Shown piece by piece: positions 51,120-60,124 of a stretch of DNA of 64,000 nt. The stretch spans positions 1,240,001-1,304,000 of the forward strand of contig CBDCTS010000007.1 of NCBI GenBank assembly GCA_965222345.1. Reading direction: 5' to 3'. The position numbers and the translations under genes are program-made. Origin of the DNA: JADFGZ01 sp965222345 (GTDB taxonomy: Bacteria; Acidobacteriota; Terriglobia; 2-12-FULL-54-10). Below the pieces are notes generated by a model, which saw only the letters and a program-made list of their open reading frames with translations, had not been told where the DNA came from and did not search any database. Every line of letters begins with the position of its first letter. The stretch's first letter is position 1.

Positions 51120-53147
51120 ATGAAACCGACGATCTGCCTTCTTTGGCTAATCCTGTTCGCCACCGTCCTGGAGGCAGCCGATCTGCCGGTCCGCGAGGTG
51201 GTGCTCTACAAGCACGGCGTGGGGTATTTTCGGCGCTCCGGCCAGTTGCAGCCCGGTGAATCGGCGCGCCTCGATTTCAAAGCCTCCGAGATGAATGACG
51301 TGCTGAAATCGCTCACGATTGAGGAGCAAGGCGGAGGCATGATCTCAGGCCTGCGGTACGATTCGAGCGAGCCGCTGGAACGAAAGCTCTCGGAGTTCCC
51401 TTTCCACTTAGGGCCGGGCCAGCCGCTGAGCGCGGTGCTCGACCAGCTCAAAGGCGCGGTCGTGGAATTGCAATTCGCATCGGAGACCGTCCGGGGGGCC
51501 ATCGTCAGCGGGCGCGTGGTGCCGGGCAATGAGAACAGGCCGCAGAGTGAGCAGATTACCCTGCTGCTCGATTCGGGGGAGCTACGCAACTTCGATCTGG
51601 CCGCCGCCGCCAGCATCCGCTTCGCCGACGCCGGCCTCCAGACCCAGTTCCGGGATTATATGGCGGCTCTGGTCGGCGCGCGCTCCAAAGAGAAACGCAG
51701 CGTTTACATCGATTCCACCGGCTCGGCCAGCCGCCGGATCATTGCAGACTATACGATCCCCATGCCGGTCTGGAAATCGAGTTACCGGCTGATATTTGGA
51801 GACAGCGGCGACCCGACGCTGGAAGGCTGGGCCATCGTGGACAACACCACCGGCGAGGACTGGACCAACGTCGCGTTGGCGCTGGTTTCCGGGCGGCCAA
51901 TTTCGTTTGTCAGTCGTCTCTACGAACCCCGCTACATTCAACGTCCCACGGCCGGGCTGCCCGGTGAGATGGCGCAGGCGCCTGTGATTTATGGCGGAGC
52001 CATCGCGATGGAAGAAGCCTTCCTGGAAGAAGACATGCCGCTCGCGACGAAATCGGCCGTCAGGGCCGACCGAAGGCTGCGGGCGGAGGCGGCCGCACCG
52101 CCACCGGCTACAGTGCCGGGGGAGGCGGGCTTCGCACTCGGCCGGACCAACGCCTTCAGTTCAGTTACTGCCACTGCGGCAGCCCGCGAACTGGGGGAGT
52201 TGTTCGAGTATCGCTTTTCCACTCCCGTCACCGTGCGCAAGAGTGAGTCCGCCATGCTGCCCTTCCTCCAGCAAAAAGTGGAGGCGCGGAAGCTGCTGGT
52301 CTACTCCGGCGCAAACTCGGCTCATCCGATGAACGCCGCCGAGATCATCAATTCCACGGACAAGACGCTCGATGGCGGGCCGATCACCGTCTACGAGAGC
52401 AACGCATACGCCGGCGAGGCGCTGATGGAGACCTTGAAAGCGGGCGACAAGCGGCTGATCAGCTACGGCGTGGACCTGGGCACGCGCATCACGACTCAGT
52501 TTGATTCCAAAGAGGAGGTGGTGCGGGAAATTCACCTGCGACGCGGAATTCTCACAACCCGCACGGCTGCGGTCGAGACCAGGACATTCACCATCCGTAA
52601 CGTGGATGAGGAAGCGAAGACGCTCATCATCGAGCACCCGGCCCGGCCCCAGTACAAACTGCTGGACCTCGAACCCGCCGAGACCACGGCCAATGCCTAT
52701 CGCTTCCAGGTGAGCCTGGCAGCCGCAGCAACCGAGAAGTTTCCGGTGACCGAGGAGCGCGTCTTCCAGAGGACGTTTGAGATTGCCAATCTCACCCCGG
52801 ATGTATTGCTGATCTACATCCAAAACAAGGATTTGAGCCCGGACGCCCGCACACAACTCGAGCAGATGATGGACCAGAAGCGCCAGATCGCCGAGAATGC
52901 AGCGGAACTCCAGCGCACCGAAGCCGAGATCAACACCCTGGTCCAGGATCAGGGCCGCATCCGGCAAAACATCAACAGCTTGAACAGCGTCAGAGGGCAA
53001 GAGCAGCAGGTGCAGGTTTACGCCCGCCAACTGGCCGGGCAGGAAAGGCGGTTGGCATCGCTGCGCGACCACTCTTCGGAACTCCAGCGGAGGAGGGCCG
53101 TGTTGCAGTCAGAACTTAATTTCCTGATCGAGCGAATGGAGTTTTGA
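51120..53147 (+). CDS. DUF4139 (MuiA-like) exported protein
   Basis: 675 residues from the ATG at 51120; an upstream ATG at 51084 precedes an unconserved leader. A signal peptide (KPTICLLWLILFATVLEAADL) is followed by a beta-rich domain (VREVVLYKHGVGYFRRSGQL, a DUF4140-like opening). Next comes the DUF4139 core (DYTIPMPVWKSSYRLIFGDSGDPTLEGWAIVDNTTGEDWTNVALALVSGRPISF). The last 100 residues form a coiled coil (QRTEAEINTLVQDQGRIRQNINSLNSVRGQEQQ). MuiA-like proteins are exported and named after a mucoidy effect; their biochemical function is not known. Confidence 0.82.
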   Translation: MKPTICLLWLILFATVLEAADLPVREVVLYKHGVGYFRRSGQLQPGESARLDFKASEMNDVLKSLTIEEQGGGMISGLRYDSSEPLERKLSEFPFHLGPGQPLSAVLDQLKGAVVELQFASETVRGAIVSGRVVPGNENRPQSEQITLLLDSGELRNFDLAAAASIRFADAGLQTQFRDYMAALVGARSKEKRSVYIDSTGSASRRIIADYTIPMPVWKSSYRLIFGDSGDPTLEGWAIVDNTTGEDWTNVALALVSGRPISFVSRLYEPRYIQRPTAGLPGEMAQAPVIYGGAIAMEEAFLEEDMPLATKSAVRADRRLRAEAAAPPPATVPGEAGFALGRTNAFSSVTATAAARELGELFEYRFSTPVTVRKSESAMLPFLQQKVEARKLLVYSGANSAHPMNAAEIINSTDKTLDGGPITVYESNAYAGEALMETLKAGDKRLISYGVDLGTRITTQFDSKEEVVREIHLRRGILTTRTAAVETRTFTIRNVDEEAKTLIIEHPARPQYKLLDLEPAETTANAYRFQVSLAAAATEKFPVTEERVFQRTFEIANLTPDVLLIYIQNKDLSPDARTQLEQMMDQKRQIAENAAELQRTEAEINTLVQDQGRIRQNINSLNSVRGQEQQVQVYARQLAGQERRLASLRDHSSELQRRRAVLQSELNFLIERMEF

Positions 53148-53365
53148 GGGCGGCGTTCGTTTGGGCAACGATACAGTTTCCGGGGGTGCAGGGCTCACTC
53201 GGATTTCCCTTTCCCCCACGGCGTAAGACGAGGAACCCAGCGGGGTACGGCTTTCCTGTACAGAAGATACTCTTCCCCAAACCGCCGTATCAGTCCCGAC
53301 TCTTCCGACGTCCGGAATATCTCGCCAGCCCAATCGGGCGGTGAAAACATCCCCCGATTTCCCCG

Positions 53366-54349
53366 CTAATCAGGCAGGACTGTCGCCACGCGGAAGCGTT
53401 CCAGGCGGCGGAAGTAACGCCGCGCCCGTTCCACGTCGCGGAGAATCTGGCTTTTGAGTTCGGCTGCGGAAGCAAACTTGCGCTCCTCGCGCAAGCGGTA
53501 GAGAAAACTTAATTCCAGCGACGAAGGCGGAGGCCCCTGCCAGGGCTCCAGCAGATGAGTCTCTACCCCGAGTTCTCGTTCGCCGAAGGTGGGACGGTAT
53601 CCCACATTGGTGACGGAGCGGAGCGCGGGCGCTTCCACCCTGGTCCCATCCGGTTCTGCAAGCCGTGCCCGCGTCACATAAACACCCGTGGCAGGAAGCA
53701 TCCAGTCGTAAGGGGCCAGGTTCAACGTGGGCACCGTCTGGTTGCGGCCAATGCCGAGGCCCGGCTGGACGGAGTTCCGGATGTGGAAAGCACGGCCCAG
53801 CAGGCGGTTCGTCATGCTTAGCTTTCCTGTCTGCAGCAGGCAGCGGATCTGGGAGCTGCTGACGGTCGTCGTCCGAAAGCTGACGCGGGGAAGAACCTCC
53901 GTCTGAAAGTTCAACCGGATGCCCAATTGCTTCAGCGTTTCCGGATTCCCTGCCTGTTTGTGGCCGAAACGGAAATTTTCGCCGACCCATACCGACTCGC
54001 ATCGCAAGGCTTTTACCAAAACCTCTTCCACAAACCTCTCGGGCGACCAACGGGAAAACTCTTTCGTGAAAGGAATGAGCAGAAGGCGGTCGATTCCGCT
54101 CTTCCCCAGAAGTTCGAGCTTTACGGGTAGCGGGGTCAGCAGTCTGGGAGCCTTCTGCGGCACGAGAACCTGGGCCGGATTCGGATCAAAGGTGATCGCA
54201 ACGGAGGCGGCATGGCGTTCCCTGGCGCGCCTGCGCACTCTGCGCAGCAACTCCTGGTGCGCCAGGTGCAAGCCGTCAAAGTTGCCGATGGTCACGACGG
54301 ACGGGCGGCTCTGTTGCGCTATTGCTTCCCAGGAACGATAAATTTCCAT
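53366..54349 (-). CDS. ribF: Bifunctional riboflavin kinase/FAD synthetase RibF
   Basis: 327 residues. The N-terminal FAD synthetase domain has the nucleotidyltransferase motif VTIGNFDGLHLAHQELL (about residues 20-36) and the S-S-Q-I-R segment. The C-terminal riboflavin kinase domain shows GIGRNQTVPTLNL, PATGVYVTRA and TNVGYRPTFGERELGVETHLL. It converts riboflavin to FMN and FAD. It follows the MBL-hydrolase gene by 5 bases and ends the DUF1844-MBL-ribF run. Confidence 0.94.
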   Translation of the reverse strand: MEIYRSWEAIAQQSRPSVVTIGNFDGLHLAHQELLRRVRRRARERHAASVAITFDPNPAQVLVPQKAPRLLTPLPVKLELLGKSGIDRLLLIPFTKEFSRWSPERFVEEVLVKALRCESVWVGENFRFGHKQAGNPETLKQLGIRLNFQTEVLPRVSFRTTTVSSSQIRCLLQTGKLSMTNRLLGRAFHIRNSVQPGLGIGRNQTVPTLNLAPYDWMLPATGVYVTRARLAEPDGTRVEAPALRSVTNVGYRPTFGERELGVETHLLEPWQGPPPSSLELSFLYRLREERKFASAAELKSQILRDVERARRYFRRLERFRVATVLPD

Positions 54350-54354
54350 GTCCT

Positions 54355-55164
54355 TCAGCCCGTCCCGCTCTGAACCGGCTCGCGCGGGGCCGGATCGGTT
54401 TCAAATTCCAACTGCATCCCGTCATAGCAAAGCCGCACCTGCTCCGGAAGACTGGCGTTGGTCTCTTCGTGGCCCAGGTCGTGTGCCATGTGAGTGAAGA
54501 ACGCTTGTCGCGGCTGGATTTTCTCCACCTGCCGCAAGGCTTGCTCCACCGTCAGGTGCGCGGGATGCGCCTCGTACCGCAGCGCGTCTATGAATAAGAC
54601 GTCCAGCCCTCGCAACAAATCCCAGGAGGGCTCCGGGATGCGGTTGAAGTCGGTCAGATAGGCCACCCGACCGAAACGGAACCCCAGCACCGGCATGTGT
54701 CCGTGAATCACGGGGATGGGAATGACCTCCAATCCAAACAGCTTCAGCGGGCCGGTAATCACGTGATCCTCCAGCAGCGCCACCCCGCCGTAGGGATAGT
54801 TGCCGTCGAAAATGTATTGGAAGACGCGGCGTATCCCGGCGATGGCCGGCCGGTTGCCGTAAATCGGGATGATCACGCCCTGCTGCAGGGTGAAGGCACG
54901 CGTATCGTCCAGCCCCAGGATATGGTCCGCGTGCGCGTGCGTATAGAGGACTGCATCGAGCCGATCCAGGCCGGCGCGGAGGGCCTGAAATCGAAAGTCC
55001 GGGCCGGTGTCGACGATCACCGTGCGGCCATTGTAACGGAGGAGGATGGAGGGCCGCGTACGTTTGTCACGCGAGTCCGGGGAGAGGCAGACACGGCAGC
55101 GGCAGCCGATTGTGGGTACCCCGAGCGAGGTTCCCGAGCCGAGCACTGTCAACTCCACGCGCAT
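54355..55164 (-). CDS. MBL-fold metallohydrolase, PhnP/RNase-Z-like
   Basis: 269 residues. The metal-binding motif H76-x-H78-x-D80-H81 (YTHAHADHILGLDD) is intact, with later ligands in PVIHGHMPVLGFRF, YLTDFN and FTHMAHDLGHEE. Near the N-terminus GCRCRVCLSPDSRDKRTRPS resembles PhnP-type phosphodiesterases, where cysteines in this loop bind an extra metal. It may be a cyclic phosphodiesterase; the natural substrate is unknown. It starts just after the DUF1844 stop and is probably cotranscribed with it. Confidence 0.88.
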   Translation of the reverse strand: MRVELTVLGSGTSLGVPTIGCRCRVCLSPDSRDKRTRPSILLRYNGRTVIVDTGPDFRFQALRAGLDRLDAVLYTHAHADHILGLDDTRAFTLQQGVIIPIYGNRPAIAGIRRVFQYIFDGNYPYGGVALLEDHVITGPLKLFGLEVIPIPVIHGHMPVLGFRFGRVAYLTDFNRIPEPSWDLLRGLDVLFIDALRYEAHPAHLTVEQALRQVEKIQPRQAFFTHMAHDLGHEETNASLPEQVRLCYDGMQLEFETDPAPREPVQSGTG

Positions 55165-55165
55165 A

Positions 55166-55669
55166 TCAGCTCCCCTCGCCTGTCTTGCGGGAGACCTCGA
55201 CGAAGCACATGCGGAGTTCGTAAAGGCTGTTGGTCAGCAGCCCTTCTTCTTCCCGGGTCAAGTTGCCTTTTGTTTTTTTCTCCAAGACATCCAGCAAATC
55301 GATCGTCTCTTGTGCCGCTGCAATGTCAGCCTTGGGCCGCTCTTCTCCGGGATTCCCCATCAGACCCAACTGAAACATCGCCGTGGTGGCGAGCGAGAAA
55401 ACCAAGTGCTGAAAGTTGACCGGACCGCGCTGCGCGGGAGCAGGCTCCGGACCGGATGGCTTCGGTTGCTTGCCAGAAGCCGGAGGTGGCGTAGAAGGAG
55501 GTAAAGGTGGTGGTGGTGGAGAAGAAGGAGTTTCCTTCGGCGCGGCGACCGGCTCGGAATCAGCGCGAGGGTCTCCGTAGGCGGTGAACTTCCGCCGGTC
55601 GGTTACTTTGAATTCAGATGTTTCCTCTTCGCTCTCCGCTTTGTTCTTGTCGAGGTTGTTATCCGGCAT
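55166..55669 (-). CDS. DUF1844 domain-containing protein
   Basis: 167 residues. An acidic start (NNLDKNKAESEEETSEFKVTDRRKF) is followed by a proline-rich linker (about residues 48-75). The DUF1844 helical domain then follows (NFQHLVFSLATTAMFQLGLMGNP ... AAAQETIDLLDVLEKKTKGNLTREEEGLLTNSLYELRMCFVEV). This small family is found widely in Acidobacteriota, Deltaproteobacteria and Planctomycetes and has no known function. It leads the run with the MBL hydrolase and ribF. Confidence 0.85.
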   Translation of the reverse strand: MPDNNLDKNKAESEEETSEFKVTDRRKFTAYGDPRADSEPVAAPKETPSSPPPPPLPPSTPPPASGKQPKPSGPEPAPAQRGPVNFQHLVFSLATTAMFQLGLMGNPGEERPKADIAAAQETIDLLDVLEKKTKGNLTREEEGLLTNSLYELRMCFVEVSRKTGEGS

Positions 55670-55894
55670 GGTCAGTCGATTTTCCTGTCAATTGGATTAC
55701 TCCGCTTTGCTACGCAACGGCGGCCCGTTATTCCGGCTGCAAAACCACAGTGTACATCCGCCCGGCGAGGACAGGCAAGCCGGAGGCGGGTCACTCCGGC
55801 ATACGCTACAAGGCACGCAACTCTACGGCGGGAGATTCGGCCCGCATCCGGAAAGATCAATTCCGGCAGGGAAAAAAGATATGCGGCTTGGCTA

Positions 55895-57034
55895 TTAAAG
55901 CAGCGTCCGGGAAACGGCCAAACGCTGGGACTGGTTGCCCTCTTCCAGTATCTGCAACAGCTTGGCTTGGCGGATTCGCCGTTCCAGAGGAAATCGATGG
56001 AGGTAGCCGGACTCACCCAGCAGTTGCGCGCAGTCGATAGTGAGGCGCATCGCCGTATCCGTGGCAAAGCATTTAGCCGCCGCTCCCAGCTTGGTTAGCT
56101 CGCTGCTGCGCTGGTCAAAGGCCGCTGCGGCCCGCACCATCAGACCGCGCGCGGCTTCCACGGCGATTGCCATATCTGCCAGTTTGAGCTTCGCGCTTTC
56201 CGATTCGGCGATTCGTTTGCCGAACTGTTTATGCTCGCGGGCATGGAACACCGCAGTATCCAGAGTCGCCTGGCACAGTCCCACGGCCAGGGAAGCCAGC
56301 AAAGGGCGGCTATAGTTGGTCATCTGAGTCCGAATGGTCAGCCCTTCACCGGCTTGGCCAATCCGGTGGGACCCCGGTATCCGGCATTCCTCCAGGACCA
56401 GGCCGCTGGTGGAGAAGCCGTGAGAGCCAATCTCTCCGTCTCGCTTGAGGATTGAGAGTCCGGCAGTGCCTTGCTCGACCAAAAATATGCTGTTTCCTCG
56501 CACGCGGGCGGAGAGTTCCTTCGCAAAAAGAATGATCCAACGGGATGCCTCCGCGTTGGTGACCAGTTGTTTGGCGCCGCTCAGGACGTACTCGCCTTCC
56601 TGTTTGCTGGCGCTGGTGCGAAAACCTCCCGGCTCAGGCTCTAACTCTATCGAGGCGAAAGTCGCCCAGGAGCGTCCCCAGATAATGTCGGGCAGGAACT
56701 TTTCTTTCTGTTCCTCAGTCCCCTCGGAGATCAAAGGGACGGCCGCCAGTTGGTTGCTCACCAGGATCATGGCCACATTGGCGGAGTAGCGGGATAACTC
56801 GCTGATTACCAAGCAATTGGAGACCATGCTTCCGCTAAGGCCACCATGCTCAATTGGAAACGGAAATCCAATGACGCCGTTTTCCCGCAGAATATGCAAA
56901 ATCGTCCAGGGAAAGCCCCACTCTTCGGCGTTCTGCTCGATCAGAGGACGAATCTGTTCGCGCAGCAAACTCACGACAGCAGGGACTAGAACATCCTGAT
57001 CGTCCGTGGTCGCGAGAAGCGATTTGAGTGACAT
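55895..57034 (-). CDS. Acyl-CoA dehydrogenase family protein
   Basis: 379 residues from the ATG at 57034, preceded by GAGAGGAG; a longer frame starts upstream without such a site. All three ACAD parts are present: the N-terminal helical domain (VPAVVSLLREQIRPLIEQNAEEWGFP), the middle beta domain (ASIELEPEPGGFRTSASKQEGEYVLSGAKQLVTNAE) and the C-terminal helical domain (YSRPLLASLAVGLCQATLDTAVFHAREHKQFGKRIAE). It uses FAD to form 2-enoyl-CoA. The typical catalytic glutamate is not obvious by eye (the final region reads CAQLLGESGYLHRFPLERRIRQAK). A 225-base gap separates it from DUF1844. Confidence 0.85.
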   Translation of the reverse strand: MSLKSLLATTDDQDVLVPAVVSLLREQIRPLIEQNAEEWGFPWTILHILRENGVIGFPFPIEHGGLSGSMVSNCLVISELSRYSANVAMILVSNQLAAVPLISEGTEEQKEKFLPDIIWGRSWATFASIELEPEPGGFRTSASKQEGEYVLSGAKQLVTNAEASRWIILFAKELSARVRGNSIFLVEQGTAGLSILKRDGEIGSHGFSTSGLVLEECRIPGSHRIGQAGEGLTIRTQMTNYSRPLLASLAVGLCQATLDTAVFHAREHKQFGKRIAESESAKLKLADMAIAVEAARGLMVRAAAAFDQRSSELTKLGAAAKCFATDTAMRLTIDCAQLLGESGYLHRFPLERRIRQAKLLQILEEGNQSQRLAVSRTLL

Positions 57035-57371
57035 CCTAGATCTCCTCTCAAGGATTATACGTCCCCGACTGTCCGGCAACAATTAGAATGCATCTGTACC
57101 AAAATATAACAAGTAGAAGACTACAAGTAGTAAGAGCGGCTACCCTCCAGATAAAGCAGCTCAAACGGCCTCCAAACAAAACCAACCACAGGAGGACGAG
57201 AGGCTGATGCCCCCCTGAGAGAAAATCAAAACCGTCCTTACAAATGACACCCCATTCAACAAATCACTTACACACTGCCTCGGGTGGACCGCACTCACAA
57301 GGGAAACGCCGGAGCGGTAGAAGTCATCTCCCATCTCGTCGTCATCCGATGCTCCCCCGACTCTTGTTCCG
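57035..57371. other. Intergenic region at the edge of the scrap region
   Basis: No gene is supported. From here to about 59 kb the window contains fragments of unrelated genes, so a recombination boundary probably lies in this stretch. Confidence 0.45.
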
Positions 57372-57570
57372 GTGAGTGAGACGGCGCTGCACATTAAGTT
57401 CCATGCTGGGGGCGGACGTGACCTACGCGGCGGAGAGGTGATCCAGGCAACGGTGACCTTCAGCGAGACGGTGACGGGGGCGCCGCAGTTGACGCTGAAA
57501 GTGGGGGCATGGACCGAACGGCGAATTACCAGCGTGGCTGGCAACGACCTGGACACCGATGGGGAGCGTC
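57372..57570 (+). pseudogene. Fragment of an Ig-like/SwmB-type repeat protein gene
   Basis: The frame reads RGGEVIQATVTFSETVTGAPQLTLKVGAWTERR and SVAGNDLDTDG. This is the typical opening of a bacterial surface Ig-like repeat (GDTIEVTVTFSEAVTVTGTPQLTL-type) with the middle of the repeat missing before the DLDTDG part. There is no start or continuation. It is joined at its end to an unrelated antitoxin fragment. Confidence 0.6.
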
Positions 57571-57801
57571 GAGGCCATCCGCATCAGCGGCATTCTTGAC
57601 GATGAAGGACTTTCGACGCGCAAGGCCGAGGGCCGCACCGGTGTCAGTCATGCGGACTTTACCCGCATTCGCAACGTGCAGCTTGACCGCTTCACCATTG
57701 ACCGTCTGATGACCGTGCTCAACAGGCTCGGCCAGCACGTAGACGTGCAGATCGACGTTCACCCGCGCGTGGCCGCTGAAGAAGCGCTGGCGCATCCGTG
57801 A
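57559..57801 (+). pseudogene. 5'-truncated HigA/XRE-type antitoxin gene
   Basis: 80 codons from ATG 57559, of which residues about 8-70 look real: ISGILDDEGLSTRKAEGRTGVSHADFTRIRNVQLDRFTIDRLMTVLNRLGQHVDVQIDVHPR. This is the HTH_37-type XRE domain of HigA2-like antitoxins, here lacking the normal N-terminal 20-30 residues. Its 5' end overlaps the Ig-like fragment in another frame, showing a join of two unrelated genes. No toxin gene is beside it. Confidence 0.6.
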
Positions 57802-57810
57802 GAGGATACA

Positions 57811-57985
57811 TTTGCGTTTCCCCCGGCAATTGACGATTTAAAAATAGAGCGCCGTCCAATTGAAAGTTTGTGCGGGAGGGGCAGTATGGAGGGTGCCGAC
57901 CCGATTTGTGTAATTTTGTACGTTCAGTTCGACCTGTCGATGCAGAATCAACCCTGATCGTTCCCGTGAGTCGCTGTTTCCCCCG
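57811..57985. other. Possible insertion-sequence debris
   Basis: GTTTCCCCCGGC occurs at about 57814-57825 and TGTTTCCCCCGGCC again at about 57971-57984, in the same direction; the first is followed by AATTGACGATTTAAAAATAG. The stretch contains no gene and looks like leftover mobile-element ends. This is a weak call. Confidence 0.25.
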
Positions 57986-58004
57986 GCCAAATACTTTTCA
58001 ATGA

Positions 58005-58472
58005 TTATTCCAGCAGGCTGCGAAGCATCCAGGCTGTCTTTTCGTGAACCTGCAGCCGTGCGGTTGCCACATCCACGGTCGATTGGTCGTTGACTGCATC
58101 CGCTGTTGCCAGGGTCTTGCGTGCGGTGCGGCAGACGGCCTCATGGCCTTCGACTAGACCCCGGATCATTTCGGTCGCTGTCGGCACACCTTCGGTATCA
58201 CGGACCGACGCCAGCTTGGAGTATGCGGCGTAGCTCCCAGGGGCAGGGTGTCCCAGAGCTCTGATGCGTTCGGCGATCGTGTCCACTGCCAGCGCTAGTT
58301 CGTTGTACTGCTGCTCGAACATGAGGTGAAGTGTCTGGAACATGGGGCCGGTCACATTCCAGTGGAAATTATGAGTCATCAAGTAGAGCGTGTAACTGTC
58401 GGCGAGCAACTTTGAGAGTTCCCTGGCCAGAGCCTTGCGGTCTGTGGCTTTGATTCCGATGTCTATCTTCAT
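58005..58472 (-). CDS. dps: Dps-family DNA-protecting ferritin-like protein
   Basis: 155 residues, preceded by GGGAGGCATC. The ferroxidase-site pattern of Dps is clear: LMTHNFHWNVTGPMFQTLHLMFEQQYNELALAVDTIAERIRALG, with the His, Asp and Glu ligands spaced as in the family. Dps dodecamers oxidise and store iron and protect DNA during stress. The gene is intact despite lying between gene fragments on both sides. Confidence 0.93.
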   Translation of the reverse strand: MKIDIGIKATDRKALARELSKLLADSYTLYLMTHNFHWNVTGPMFQTLHLMFEQQYNELALAVDTIAERIRALGHPAPGSYAAYSKLASVRDTEGVPTATEMIRGLVEGHEAVCRTARKTLATADAVNDQSTVDVATARLQVHEKTAWMLRSLLE

Positions 58473-58600
58473 GATGCCTCCCGAACTCCGCGACGACCGA
58501 GCCGGAAAGATTCGACACAGTCATCCTCCTGGTAGGTTAGCAACAACGCCGGGACCCGGAAAGTGCGGACCATCGGCAGAATATAAGACCTTGACACGCT

Positions 58601-58813
58601 TTAGCGTACCAATGATGGCGGCGGCCCCTCCTCCACGCACTGCTTAACGGCCATCCATTCATGCGTCATCACCTGGGACAGCTCCAGCATACGGGTCGCC
58701 AGGTCCAGGGCGCCTCGTTGGCGCAAGCTCTCGTTATATGTCGCCCAGTTGATCATCCGGTACCATGCCTTATCAAACTTGTGTCGTCGGGCAGTGTTGA
58801 ACTGATGTGGCAT
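58601..58813 (-). pseudogene. N-terminal fragment of an IS5-family transposase gene
   Basis: The first 40 residues (MPHQFNTARRHKFDKAWYRM with INWATYNESLRQRGALDL) match the opening of IS5-family transposases, which typically begin MPHKFN.ARR and continue NW..Y..LR.RG.L. After that the sequence turns into unrelated residues (ATRMLELSQVMTHEWMAVKQC) and stops. No inverted repeats or catalytic part remain. It marks an old insertion or rearrangement next to the Pot-type operon. Confidence 0.65.
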
Positions 58814-59034
58814 CTATACTATTCTTAGCGTTTCTTAGCGTTGAAAAAACCAATGATAAGAAATCCTCCGGGATAATCCATGCAAAAAGGTCTTTGTGGG
58901 TACCCTGTTTTTCTGGAACTGGTTCAATATCCAGAGTCACGAGCCGTTCCGTACGATTCTGAGATAATCTAGGGCAGTTCGCGAACGGGAATCTATCGCT
59001 GCAACCAGACTCCCATCGGTCGAGCGGCAGCGCG

Positions 59035-60124
59035 TACGTCGAGTTCGAACAGGTCGGCAAGAGCTTCGACGGACGGACCTTGGTGGTGCGCGACCTCAAC
59101 CTAATATATCCGCAAGGGAGAGTTCCTGACCCTGCTCGGGCCATCTGGGTCCGGCAAGACCACCTGTCTGATGATGCTCGCCGGCTTCGAGACGCCGACG
59201 TCTGGCGCCATCCGCCTCAATGGCCGCTCCATGCATCATGTGCCGCCCCGCCAGCGGGGCATCGGCATGGTATTTCAGAACTACGCGCTGTTCCCGCACA
59301 TGAGCGTGGGAGACAACCTGTCCTTCCCGCTGGAGGTGCGCGGGCTTGATGCGCCTAGCCGTCGCGACCGGGTGCGTCGTGCCCTGCAACTCGTGCGGCT
59401 CGAGGGGCTGGAGCATAGACGGCCAAGCCAACTGTCCGGCGGCCAGCAACAGCGCGTGGCGATCGCCCGGGCGCTGGTGTTCGAGCCGGACCTCGTGCTG
59501 ATGGACGAGCCGCTTGGCGCAATCGACCGGCGGCTGCGCGAGGAGTTGCAGTACGAGATCCGGCGCATTCACTACGACCTCGGGGTCACCGTCCTGTACG
59601 TCACCCACGACCAGAACGAGGCGATGGTAATGTCGGATCGCGTCGCGGTCTTGCGGGCCGGACGCATCGAGCAGATCGCCTCGCCGGAAGTGCTCTACGA
59701 AAAGCCGGAGCGCTCGTTCGTTGCTCGCTTCATCGGCGAAAACAATCGCCTCGTCGGCCGGATCGTGACCGTTAGCGATGACATCTGCGACGTCGACGTC
59801 GGCGGTCAGATCGTCCGGGCGCTCCACGTCGTTCCGTGCGGCCCCGGCGACGCCACGCCGCTGTCCATCCGCCCGGAGCGCGTCTCCATCGCGCCCACGC
59901 CGGGGTTGTACACCAACGAGTTCGATGCTCGGATCGAGGACATCATCTTCCTGGGCGACCACCTCCGCCTTGGCGACACCGTATGCGGCCGGTCGGATTT
60001 TGTCGTCAAGATTCCGAACGTGGTCGGACACGGCACCGTGATCGAAGGTGATCGGATCCGCATCGGCTGGACACCGACCGATTGCCGGGTCCTGGACCCG
60101 GACGACGAGGAGGACACACCATGA
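59035..60124 (+). pseudogene. potA: PotA-like ABC ATPase gene, frameshifted and without a start codon
   Basis: The protein is recognisable from YVEFEQVGKSFDGRTLVVRDLNL at 59035, but no ATG, GTG or TTG precedes it in frame before a stop at 58960-58962. At about 59104-59109 one extra base in AATATATC breaks the frame; removing it restores RKGEFLTLLGPSGSGKTT. From there the ATPase is normal: Q-loop GMVFQNYALFPH, signature LSGGQQQRVAIARAL, Walker B VLMDEPLGAID, VTHDQNEAM, then a TOBE domain. It is the first gene of a Pot-type spermidine/putrescine-like operon, and its stop overlaps the next gene (ATGA). Confidence 0.85.
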
